Shown: piece after piece, positions 49,903 to 60,456 of the stretch
Position numbering within the stretch: position 1 is the stretch's first letter
Layout: each line of letters opens with the position of its first letter
Source of the DNA: Pyxicephalus adspersus
Taxonomy: Eukaryota > Chordata > Amphibia > Anura > Pyxicephalidae
DNA: 64,000 bases
Direction of reading: 5' to 3'
NCBI RefSeq assembly: GCF_032062135.1
Contig: NC_092859.1
Span: forward strand, 89,768,306-89,832,305
The notes under the pieces: model-generated
The model's database searches: none
Seen by the model: only the letters and a program-made list of their open reading frames with translations
Told to the model about the DNA's origin: nothing
Position numbers and translations under genes: made by a program

Positions 49903-50294
49903 CAGGGGTCGGCAAACTTTTATGGTCACTAGGCCATTTCAGGGGTGGGCGGTAGTACACTAGGTCAAAGTCCCGCCCCTCACTAGGAACCCCCCCTGAA
50001 GTTAAATCCTTCTCTTTGGTATGCATTGCGGAGGTGAGGGATTTCCCTTCAGGCAGCATTCCCTATTTACCGCGGCGCAAATAGGGGAGCAACAGCAGGG
50101 AGGCNNNNNNNNNNNNNNNNNNNNNNNNNNNNNNNNNNNNNNNNNNNNNNNNNNNNNNNNNNNNNNNNNNNNNNNNNNNNNNNNNNNNNNNNNNNNNNNN
50201 NNNNNNNNNNNNNNNNNNNNNNNNNNNNNNNNNNNNNNNNNNNNNNNNNNNNNNNNNNNNNNNNNNNNNNNNNNNCGGAGTTTGCCAACCCCTG
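49903..50294. mobile_element. hAT MITE, CAGGGGTCGGCAAAC family, copy 3, with gap
   Basis: It runs from CAGGGGTCGGCAAACTTT to GAGTTTGCCAACCCCTG, with a perfect 8-bp target duplication gtataaag at 49895-49902 and 50295-50302. The middle is an assembly gap at 50105-50275. Confidence 0.9.
50105..50275. other. Assembly gap of 171 N
   Basis: All bases are N. Flanks on both sides belong to one hAT MITE, so no gene is expected inside. Any reading frame across it is meaningless. Confidence 0.99.
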
Positions 50295-50302
50295 GTATAA
50301 AG

Positions 50303-51226
50303 CATTCAGTTGGCATCACACACATGGACACTGTAAACCTTTTTTAGAGATAGGCTTAGTGTTTAATCATGTAGATAATAGTAGGCCATTGTGCTGTTTA
50401 TTATAATTTTATAGAAACATTGTCATGGTGTTTACCTTAACTGGTATTTATCTTGCACTTTTGTATTTTGGTAACAGTATTTTTAATTAATTGTTTTTTA
50501 AACCAAAGGTCATAGTAACATTTGATAATAATATATTAACTCCTATGAGCTACTCATACTAGAACTTATAACAGCAGAGGATCCTTTTCTTACTTTTCTC
50601 AAAACGTCCCATAGACATCAATTGGTTGTATCCCAGTACACAATAAATGCAACTGTAAAATAGAATATAGAAAACCTACTGCAAGTAAAGAAATGGACTA
50701 CATTAAGCTGACATCTAATTGTTGCCACTTATACTAAAATGTTAGGATACGGAAAAGGCCAATGTGTCAATGTGGGAAGTAGCTTAATCCCAAATTGTCA
50801 CACCTTTTAAATTGTTAATGGGGTGACTACAAAGGAGAGCTAGATTGTTGGATTGGGAATTATGAAACATTTCCTAATTCTCATTTATATATTTATTATG
50901 CAGCACATATAATTCATTCCAAATTCCTAAGTGAGTTTTTCAGATGAGTTGGGTGTAGTGACTTTAAGTGATGCAATTACTTTTGGAACTTAAGTTAACT
51001 GCCATAAGGAGGTTGAAGGCATTATAACAATTTAACTTGTAAATGGGCATCTTTCTCCATAAATGTTTACATTTCTTACTGCAAATACTGACTTATCTAT
51101 TTTGGGATACTATAAATGTTCACATGTAATTAATTTAAACTTTTGATTCCTCCAGGGATAACTTCCAGTCTACTCTATAACATATTCTTCTATTTTCTAA
51201 ATCCTAAATATTTTGCACATGCTATT
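50303..51226. other. Intergenic DNA, nothing recognised
   Basis: AT-rich, with no supported feature. Confidence 0.5.
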
Positions 51227-51262
51227 CACTGACTGGCTACTTTATTAGGAGCAATGCTAGTA

Positions 51263-51752
51263 CAGGTAGTCCCCAGGTTACGACATAAGGACTGTAGGTT
51301 TGTTCTTAAGTTGAATTTGTATGTAAGTCGGAACAGGTACATTATTTTAATAAATGCAATTAGGACAGATGTTTGTCTCAACATATTATTAGGCAGTGTG
51401 ATGTCAGTTACTGTATAAAATCCTCACTGTGAGCTAATCACAATCAAAGCAAAAAAATCTTTATGGAACCTGGACATTCATTAACTTCTGGAGCACGCTG
51501 TGCTTTGATATGCAAAACCAAACAATGGCAGAGTTTGTCTTGGTCATTAAAGAGTTACAAGAGGCTGCAGAACAAGCTCACCCCCTAAGATCACTCACAG
51601 TCGCAGCTCTGTTTAGGAAAAGATTTCTTCTGCAAGTCATGCAAACCGCCCCTACCCCCTATCTAGCCTCTGTCCTGCACAGGAGGGATATCTAGGAGTT
51701 CATATCTAGGAGGTGTCTGTATGTTGGATGTCCTTAACCCGGGGACTACCTG
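51263..51752. mobile_element. MITE with CAGGTAGTCCCC ends, nested in Tc1
   Basis: It begins CAGGTAGTCCCCAGGTTACG and ends CCCGGGGACTACCTG, inverted repeats. TA lies on both sides (51261-51262 and 51753-51754), and joining gctagta to ctcagttg restores the Tc1 sequence. A TA target fits the Tc1/mariner/pogo superfamily. A second copy is at 62485-62884. Confidence 0.82.
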
Positions 51753-52409
51753 TACTCAGTTGAATCCCCTTTTTACTTCAGAATTGTCATCATTCTTTGT
51801 GGTATAGATTTAAAAAAGTGCTGGAAACATTCCTCACAGATTTTGGTCCATAGTGACATGAAAACCACACATTTGCTGCAGATTTCTCAACTGGATATTT
51901 CATGATGCATATCTACTATTCCACCACATCTGAAAAGTGCTCTATTGAATTGAGATCTGGTGACTGTGGAAGCCATTTGAGTACAGTGAACTCATTGTGA
52001 TGTTCAAGAAACCAGTTTGAGATGATCTGAGCTTTGTAACATTGTGCGTTATCCATCTGGAAGTAGCCAGAAGATGGGTACACTGCAGTCAAGGAATAGA
52101 CATGGTCAGCATTAATTGTAAAATAGGCTGTGCTATTTAAATTAGGTTTATTTCGTACTAAGGGGTCAAAAATGTGCTAAAACTGCCAACAGCCTGAAAT
52201 AGTATTCCAAAGAAAGGATGGATCCATGTACAGATCCATGATGACTCCATATTCTAACCCTGCCATCCAAATGTCACAGTGGAAAACTGAGACTCCTCAG
52301 ACAAAGCAATCTTTCCCCAATCGTCTCTTCTCCAGTTTGGGTGAGTCTGCATGTCCCTAGCTGATTGGAGTGGCACCATGTTGTCTCCTACAGCCACAAC
52401 CAATGTACA

Positions 52410-52981
52410 TTAACCCCCCTAGCGTTCTAATTCTGTCAGTTTTTTTATGCAAAAAGTGATCCTAATTTTTTTGCATATAAATTTTTGTTTATATTGTGGG
52501 CCTGCAATTCTTGGGATTAACTCCCGGGTATGATAATTATATAATATATATTAAAAAAAAATAATGAAATAATAGACAACAATGTAATTTTTAATTTTAT
52601 ATTTTATTTTAAATGTACTTTTATTTTTATTTCATGTTGTGTGGTGTTGTTTTACTGTAAAAACCATTTAAAAGCAGATTACATTGTAGTCCTGCATTGT
52701 GCTTTGCATCTCACTACTGATGCGAGCATCGGTGTTTCGCCGGGACCCGGGTGGTATTTAAAAGCAGATTACTCGGTAATCTGCTTTTAAATTTCCTGCC
52801 AGGCCACGCCCCCCGACGGACCGGCGCCCTGGCAACACAGCGGAACCATCAGATCGCCTCTGGAGCGTGGGGCAAAGGGGGGCTTCTAAAGTTACCCCGA
52901 GTGTGACTCGGGATTACTGTTTTTTGCAAGTAAAAACCAACCCAAATCACACTCGAGATTACCGCTAGGGGGGGGGGTCAA
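52410..52981. mobile_element. piggyBac-like MITE nested in Tc1
   Basis: The left end TTAACCCCCCTAGCGTTCT and the right end ACCGCTAGGGGGG...TCAA are inverted repeats next to TTAA (52410-52413) and TCAA (52978-52981). The Tc1 remnant resumes directly afterwards. TTAA targeting is the signature of piggyBac. The interior contains a short inverted pair, taaaagcagattac and gtaatctgctttta. Confidence 0.78.
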
Positions 52982-53085
52982 GGTTTGATGGGTTGTGTGC
53001 TCAGAGATGCTCTTCTGCATACTTTGGCTGTAATCAGTGGTTCCATTTTAACAGTTATCCCCTGTAATAACAGTGGTAAAAAGTG

Positions 53086-53166
53086 TTAGGCTGGGTGGAC
53101 ACGTGCAATAATTGTCATTGGAAAGGATCTTTCACAATCCTTTTCAACGACAAAAGACTGAACGAA
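53086..53166. mobile_element. Truncated CGTACACAC-family MITE
   Basis: ttaggctgggtggacacgtg followed by caataattgtcattggaaag is the end region of this family. The rest is lost where the piggyBac-like fragment begins. Confidence 0.5.
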
Positions 53167-53167
53167 A

Positions 53168-53693
53168 AGCGGTACAATTTTTTGCATGGAAGTTTATTTT
53201 TCATTGTAGGCTGTAATTCTTAGGCATAACTCACTGATATTTCATAAATTTATTAATAAACTTTAAATAACAAAACACAAAAATCTGTTAAAAAAAATTT
53301 AAACATGTAATGTAACTGTATAGTAGCATATAAATTTATATATATTATATGAATATTTCTTTGTATTGGACTCAATACAGCTATTTTGTATTGAATACAA
53401 TACAAAATGATTTGAATTTCCCGCCGCTAAGTCCCGGCAGCACCAACGCATGTACTGACGTCACCGGGAAACCCCGTAGATTGAATCTGCATTTCATGGG
53501 TGGGGATCAGAGGAGGCTGATATGTCGCCAGGACCTGCGGGGACTAGCAAGACGCCGGGGGACAGCGACAGAACAAGGTAAGTCGGTTTTTATCCTGCTT
53601 TTAAGCATGCTGAGTCTGACTCAGGATTACCACTTTTTGCAAGTAAAATTGATCCCGAGTCGATCTCGGGATTACCGCTAGGGGAGGGCTTAA
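53168..53693. mobile_element. piggyBac-like MITE, 5'-truncated
   Basis: The right end is attaccgctaggggagggct with TTAA at 53690-53693. The body has tttctttgtattggactcaa and caatacaaaatgatttgaat, both shared with the element ending at 62484. The left terminal inverted repeat is missing. Confidence 0.7.
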
Positions 53694-54101
53694 CCTCCCT
53701 GGCGGTATAAATACTAGGTATTTTTAAATGTAAAACGGTACATTTAAAAATACTATTTTATTGTATAGACCATTCCCCACCTGATCCCGCCTCCTAGCCA
53801 CACACTCGCTAGCAGATGCCCGGCCGGCATCTGCTTCCCCTGGCCTCGCATCCCCAATGTTAACATGCCGGGGATGCAGATGCCTGGCCAGGAATTGCCA
53901 GGTTACACAGATGCCTGGCCGGCATCGCCAGGGGAAGATGCGGGGCATCGCTGGAGGATGCCACAGGCACCGCTGGAACGTGGGGTCCAGGTAGGACTTT
54001 TAAACTCCCTGGCAATTCCATTTCGAGTGTGGCTCGGTTACTGCTTTTGGTATGGAAAATTCACCCTGAGCCACACTCAGGATTACGGCCAGGCAGGTTA
54101 A
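53690..54101. mobile_element. piggyBac-like MITE, complete, TTAA on both sides
   Basis: TTAA-CCTCCCTGGCGGTATA at the left and GATTACGGCCAGGCAGG-TTAA at the right are inverted ends of a 412-bp element. Its left TTAA is the right TTAA of the preceding element, so the two stand head to tail on one target site. No transposase frame. Confidence 0.83.
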
Positions 54102-55064
54102 TCTCCTGCACAAGTAGATCAAAATATGGGTATTCCTGATCGTTGGACCTTTCCTCTGTAAAATGCAGCTACTGCTGTTCCTGGTAGAAAACTCACAATG
54201 ACAAGAGTGGTATAGTACTTCCTCCAATACCCTCCACCTTACTTCTCCTGGTAGCAGAAAACTTCATAGAATACAAAACCTTATCTTATGGTTCTTATGG
54301 CATAAAATACTTTAACCTAACAAATTGATATGTATTTATGACAAGTGACATTTTTGACAAGTAGCCTACATATTTGCCTATTCTTGCAAGAGTTTAGGTC
54401 CACTGTTAAGCGGTCGTGGTGGATAGTCATGCATGAAAAATTCAGATGGAAAAAGTTATTACATTGATTTTGAATGCCTTAGGGACCTAATAACTATGTT
54501 TGCATAATTTGAATATGCAGATTTGTAACACAATATTTTGTGTTATAAACTTGCATTTACATCAAACATGTATGTGATGCCCCTTTCACCATACATAGCT
54601 GCTACACACCCAGGAGAGGCAAACAACACTGCAGGTGAACACACAGAGGCGAACTACAGGTGAACACAATTGTATGCATTGCCCTTGCAGTTGAGGTGCA
54701 GGTATTCCTCCAGTAGATGAAAAGCTACAATTAGGCTGGCCAATATTGCAGTAAGGGACAAACTTTCTGCAATAATATCCCTGAATGATTACTTGATCAG
54801 TCAAAAAGCTGAGGTGCGCATGAACAGCCTCAGATTTGGTTGCCAGGATACCCAGAATCAAAATTGCTGAATAGGGTCTACTTTAACTGTAGAAATAAGA
54901 AGGCGGTGCCCTTCAAGGGAATGTGAACGGGAGTATCACAGGTTTAGTTCCGCTTTAAGTACTTTCAAAAACAAATGTAAAAATCCAACAGATAATGTTG
55001 CCTTGAAATACCAAATACATATAGTCAGTTCCAGTCTTTATTAATACAAGAACCACACACTACA
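54102..55064. other. Intergenic DNA before the USP15 3' end
   Basis: Nothing coding. The sequence ggtttagttccgctttaag at 54941-54959 is an end of the foldback family seen at 22413-23443. Confidence 0.5.
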
Positions 55065-55080
55065 TAAGGCCTTTAACAAC

Positions 55081-55086
55081 TTTATT
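55081..55086 (-). terminator. Putative USP15 polyadenylation signal AATAAA
   Basis: The plus strand reads tttatt, so the gene strand reads AATAAA, within a T/A-rich context. Cleavage would fall at about 55060-55070. Another AATAAA 50 bp after the stop (about 56959-56964) seems too close to be the main site. Confidence 0.45.
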
Positions 55087-55216
55087 GAAATTTATATAAA
55101 TAAATAATTCATGCACATTTTAAATGTAAACTCAAGTGAACTTAAAGTGCAGACAAACCTGTTACCTCCATCATGCAGAAGGTAAACATTTGACAATAAA
55201 ATAAAAAAAAAATGAG

Positions 55217-55266
55217 GAACCCCCCCCCCCCCCAAAAAAAAAAAACAAACAAACAAAAAAAAAAAC
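55217..55266. repeat. Poly-C/poly-A compound tract in the USP15 3' UTR
   Basis: About 15 C are followed by A runs interrupted by single C. A tract of the same composition lies in an intron at 58597-58641. Confidence 0.85.
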
Positions 55267-56437
55267 CCAAAGCAGCTTTAAAAATACCAGGATACATCAC
55301 ATCAGCCTTATTACCCAGACAAAAAGCAAAGCCATACCCTCATTTCTCCTGGTGATTTGCATTAATTTATATTTGTAATGCTAATGTATAAATAAAATAA
55401 TTTACCAAAATGTGCACTCACAGAGTGAACTTTTATTTACAATACACAATTTAAAACCTATTGTATTTTATTACATTGGTTCAAATGAAGAACGCTATAC
55501 TATCTTTTTTTATTCTTTTTTTCCTCTGCTGGGACAGTTAAGAAATTCATCAGGTAGTAGATATGTAAAGCGCGTCCCAAAATGTACAGAGTTCCTGTCG
55601 TAGGCAGTATACAAATCAACAATACATTCTTTAACAAGATCACAGGTTAAGCAGCAAATAATCCATTTTACAAAATGTTTGATGTTTGAATTTTTTTTTG
55701 TTTTTGATTTTTTTTTTTTTTTGGCATCCTGGACCCTTGAATGCAGTTAGCCAACATGAAATCCAAGGCTTGTATGCAATATACACAGTACAGGTTCTGA
55801 TAACTGAACATGCAAATGCCCCTTTCCTAGTTTTAGAACAATTTACCCCTTTGAGATGAGTTGTAAGGCCATGGTGACTTTTGAAGGGAGCACACGAATT
55901 TTCACAGACCTACCTTAAATAAAGTCAAACATTTAAAAATGCAAATCAAATAAAAAATAACATCCTATAGTTAATATGAGTCCACAGTCATTGTCACAGG
56001 CACTGGGTGCCGTTATATCATTTTCTTTTTACATGTACAGTGTAACTAGGGAGCCTGAATCTCCCAGCTAAAATAGTGGAGATATTGTACAACACAAAGA
56101 TGAACGCTTAACAGAAGATCAGAAGAGTGCACCAGTTTTCAGCAAACAGAACAGGAATCCAATGTATGACAAGGGAAATATACATTCAATCATAACTTAT
56201 TTTTTTGACACAACATTATGAAAATTCAAACCAACAAGGTAACAAGTAAACTTAAGATATTTCAAAAATTGAAAACTGTATATTAAAAGGCTAAAACACC
56301 TTTGTTATTTCCCTCAGTAACATTATTCGGATGTTAAATGGTTGCAATGATTATGGAGTGGTTCAAGCATATTTTTTTGTTATAAGTTGGTGAGCAATTT
56401 GAGTATGGAAAAAAAGCAATTGATTGCACTATCCAAT

Positions 56438-56598
56438 GTTCAACCCTGATTTTTTTAAGTTGGGTGGGAAGGAGCTATAGGCGGATGGCAGCCCCTTTAT
56501 TGTGACCCAAGTCTTTAGTAACCAACCAAAAACAGCCGGGGGGTTATTAAAAAGTGCTGGGTTGTGCGCCCGCCTAAAAGGGGCCAGGGAGAACACTG
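56438..56598. mobile_element. hAT-like MITE, CAGTGTTTTCCCC family, in USP15 3' UTR
   Basis: It contains gttcaaccctgatttttt, ggatggcagcccctttattg, gttattaaaaagtgctgggt and gtgcgcccgcctaaaagggg, and ends gagaacactg. It is in the same orientation as 9872-10042. It lies within the inferred 3' UTR, so it would be transcribed in the USP15 mRNA. Confidence 0.6.
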
Positions 56599-57011
56599 CT
56601 ATCTATCACTGTTTTATCCTCAGGAACTCAGCAGGTTCAGAGTCCTATATCCTGTGTCTTGTCTATCAACATAAGCAAGATACAGAAACCTGAGCATCTG
56701 AGGGTTTATCATATAGAAGTTAACAGAAAACGAAAGAAACAAAAACAAGCTGAAAATAAATTGTTCAATATATTAAGCTTGCAAATAAAAGTCTAAGCTA
56801 AATAGACTCATCAGTCACCTTTTTCACCCCTTTTAAAGGAAAACTATACAATAAATAGAACAGATAGACAAAACAGTTTACATTCTGCCAGCTGAATTCC
56901 CAACCTTTTTTTAGAACAGAAAAAAAAACTAATACTATTTTTGGCAGATATCTCAGGTTTATTAATAGTGATTCTAGTGTCTATGTTTCTGAGGCGATCA
57001 GATACCTAATT

Positions 57012-57197
57012 TCAATTAGTATGCATACAGTTTTCATTCTCTATGTCATTTTCAGTGTCATTTGACTCTTCGTCACTCTCCACCGGAACCCCAGTGGCAG
57101 CTGAAGCACCTTGCTTGACTTCTCTGTCCAGAGGGAAGAAGCCTGTCCCGCTTATAGTATCCTGCCGCTGATAGAAGAGTACATATGCAGCTTTGGA
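57012..57197 (-). CDS. USP15: USP15 terminal coding exon
   Basis: This encodes the last 61 residues plus the stop (TGA at 57014-57012) of ubiquitin-specific protease 15, a cysteine deubiquitinase acting in TGF-beta/SMAD, COP9 and other pathways. It opens SKAAYVLFYQRQDT, the end of the catalytic domain. It then has GTGFFPLDRE and an acidic tail with SDEESNDTENDIENEN, ending CMHTN. These features identify USP15 rather than its paralogues USP4 and USP11. The acceptor is ttctacag immediately before 57197 and the intron is phase 0. Confidence 0.96.
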   Translation of the reverse strand, partial: SKAAYVLFYQRQDTISGTGFFPLDREVKQGASAATGVPVESDEESNDTENDIENENCMHTN

Positions 57198-57949
57198 CTG
57201 TAGAAAAAAAAATGCAGAGCATTTGTACATAAAAAGGTGCTTGATAAAAACACAGGAATTTGACAAATTGGTAAAAAAAAAAGTAAGAATATAAAAAAAT
57301 ATAAAAAGTAAATCATGCTAAATGACCTAAACACCAGGGTACAATTAAAAAAGAAAGATTTATAAACACAATGATTGCATAGTTCAGTGATATTAAACTA
57401 TTGTTAGCTTGCTATATATCCAATTAGAAAGTTCAATACAGCAAACATCAAAAAGCCCTAAAGGCATCCTTAGTTATCTGCTGCAGTATTCCTGGAGCCC
57501 TGAAACGCAGGAAGCTCTAACATGCAAACGTTAGGCCTTGTCCATTTTAAGTCCTGCATCTCACTATTGGAGTAACTTCAACAGCCAATAGTGAGATTCA
57601 AGGGTTTTGGGGCAGGTACTGACTACCTAGTAGTCAGCTTTAAGAGACATGATTCAAACAGAAAATATCTGTGGTTTCCAATGTTGCTATTGTCTAAACA
57701 GACAATACATAATTACTGCTCATGGCTGTGTCATCCTAAAATAAGGAAAGAGCTGGGGGAGAGGGAGTTATAGTATAGGTCAGGCTCAGGAGGACTGGGG
57801 AGGGCGAGGTATGTACTTTTAATGATTCTCCAATCTAATGTCATCTAGGAGAACAAAATGCATTGGATGTAGCATAAATGATAACCAAGATACTATAAAG
57901 TGTGAGGGGGAAGGAAAAACATTCACCAGATCACTACACAAACACTCAC

Positions 57950-58038
57950 CACTATCTGGTCTTCAGATGCAGTTGAAACACTGCTGTCATCAAAATAATA
58001 CCATTTCCCATCATCTTTATTTTTTGCAAAAGCCGTGT
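57950..58038 (-). CDS. USP15: USP15 penultimate coding exon
   Basis: The 89 nt encode [19 protein letters not shown] and [10 protein letters not shown] of the catalytic domain. YYFDD carries the Asp that supports the catalytic His in USP enzymes. The first two bases finish a Tyr codon split with the exon at 59317. The acceptor is tctag before 58038 and the donor gtgagtg after 57950. It joins in phase 0 to the terminal exon. Confidence 0.95.
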
Positions 58039-58596
58039 CTAGAAAAAAAGAACGCAAACAGCTTATATCTTGTGTCTCATAATTGCCGCCCAAAAAAATT
58101 GGAATCTAGCAGTCAGTAATCATTATACCGTATGTCTATAAATTTGTCATAGCCTGATTACTGCAAACAATGTGCTGTGCCTCTGTGACCTCCCTAAAGA
58201 AGGGGGGGGGGACATTTTCAGTAAGATATCTAAGGTTAGCTTGGAGGTAAGCACTGACATTAAAGTCTTTTAAAATGTATTTAAAGATGGGAAGGTTTTC
58301 ATTCATGCCCTGTCCTGAAGATGCAACAAGAAATCTCAGCACACTGAATGATATTCATATTTTTTGAACTTTCATAGAACAAATGTTCCTATTAGATTAC
58401 TTCACCCTACCTCTCACACTGCCAATATTCCTAAAACTTTGGGTTTTTCCCTCACTCCCTCTGTTTCAGGCTTAATGGCCAAACCAGGCCAAATGAAAAT
58501 GAATCTCCCCAGCAGGGCTATAAACAGCAATAAAGCATTGTGTGAAAAAAATTCACTGCTATATCTGAACTAAAAAAGCAAAAACAAAAAAACAAA

Positions 58597-58641
58597 CAAC
58601 CCCCCCCCCCCCCCCAAAAAAAAAAAAAAAAAAAAAAAAAA
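58597..58641. repeat. Poly-C/poly-A compound tract in a USP15 intron
   Basis: About 17 C are followed by about 27 A, preceded by A-rich caaaaaaacaaacaa. On the gene strand this is T-run then G-run. It resembles 55217-55266 closely in composition. Confidence 0.85.
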
Positions 58642-59308
58642 CAACCATCTTCACAAACAAATTTCTTTACTTATACTTTGTTTCAACTGTTTTTAGTTGG
58701 CCCAAAATAAGATCTACTGACTGTGGGGCAATCTCAAACAATCCTACATGACATTTCAGCAGAATATAAGCAATTAAATGTTATCCAACATTGTCCAATT
58801 GCTATTAATTCATTTGACATAACATGACTGCTTGCAAATTTCATTCACCCATTAAACAGCCTTCTGTACAGCCTGAATGCTCATGTTTGGAAGGTGCTTT
58901 AAATGCAAAGGTGCAGAGATGGACAGATTGCACACACACACACCCACTGATTCCTCTGATGTCTAAGGTCATCCCCACAGTGGTTACCCTGCAGTATCTC
59001 CACAAATTAATTTGGACTTGGCTGGTTTCCATACTTTTAGGGAACCGTGTAACTTTCCGCAGTGGAGAATGCATGTAATAAACTACTTTGTGTGTCTACA
59101 CAAAATTATAGTGTGGTGAAAAAGTGCCCTCTATGATGCTAGCACAAATTGATGTATGCACCAACAAGCCACGTGACTGATGAAACTCTACTATGAATTA
59201 CAAAGATACTGGGGCTGTTCAGTATGGGTCCCTGGCACACTAAATATTGCTTTACATGAAAAGCGACAAATCTTACCCTTTTACAGTAAATATTGTAGCA
59301 AATATCTA

Positions 59309-59446
<138 letters not shown>

Positions 59447-60111
59447 CTATTCTAAATAGTTGGATATTCTGAATAGTCAGGCTAAAGTAAACTGTGATCA
59501 ATGTTTCTGATGCTAATGAGTGCAGAAGAACATTCACTATATCAGCTTGTTCTGGCCATACAATCTTAGGTTCTCCTGAGAATCATACCTGAAGAAAAAC
59601 ATTTCCTTGTTTTACTTTCTTGGAGAATAGATCATTATAGGACAATACATCTTTGCTTTTAATAATAAACACAATGTGTTAAACCCAATGTTGTCCATGT
59701 GTATTTTCTGATATGCATGGGGATGAAATCCTAGACAACCCTGTCCTGAACCATATCCAGAGGTGAATGTAATCTATGCACACCACTTATTTACATCCGC
59801 TTCATCAGTTTATTCTGGGCCTCTGATCTAGGAGATTGATTTTTCAGGTATGCACACTGTGACCATAATAGGGGCCTCAATCTTCTGGCTGTATTTTAAT
59901 ACATTGTATAATATGAAAAATGCACAGGAGAAGTAAACACATTAAAACTGTTCTCAAATTCACAACTTTGTGGTAAACACAAAAGGAAAAAGATGACAGG
60001 AGACCTCATGGTAAATTAAAGGGCAGTGGGAGATTCAACCCAAATAATTACAAGTTTTAATTAGCTGGACTTTTTAATTATATCTTGGCACATAATACAC
60101 CCCAGCTCTTA

Positions 60112-60456
<345 letters not shown>

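Larger units (their letters stand above)
51227..53072 (-). pseudogene. Tc1-like transposon remnant broken by two insertions
   Basis: Reading the minus strand, the family sequence appears in three blocks: 53072-52982 (gcagaagagcatctctgagc and the start of the transposase), 52409-51755 (catcttctggctacttccag, gatctcaattcaatagagca, ggtggaatagtagatatgca) and 51260-51227 (the outer end, plus-strand cactgactggctactttatt). The gaps are filled by two other transposons. Many substitutions and stops show that the transposase is dead. Confidence 0.78.
55065..57011 (-). other. USP15: USP15 3' untranslated region
   Basis: This is the DNA after the USP15 stop codon on the gene strand, about 1.9 kb to the putative poly(A) site. 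It is AT-rich with no exon. It contains a hAT-like MITE (56438-56598) and a C-run/A-run tract (55217-55266). Its left limit is inferred from the AATAAA signal at 55081-55086. A shorter UTR is possible. Confidence 0.6.

Noticed and set aside
50002..50347. Open frames running through N
   Set aside because: Unknown bases were translated as X. They carry no information. The same applies to 63001-63384.
51510..51695. Plus-strand open frame of 61 codons (MQNQTMAEFVLVIKELQ...)
   Set aside because: It lies wholly inside the CAGGTAG MITE. The second copy (62630-62820) does not keep the frame, so it is not a conserved protein.
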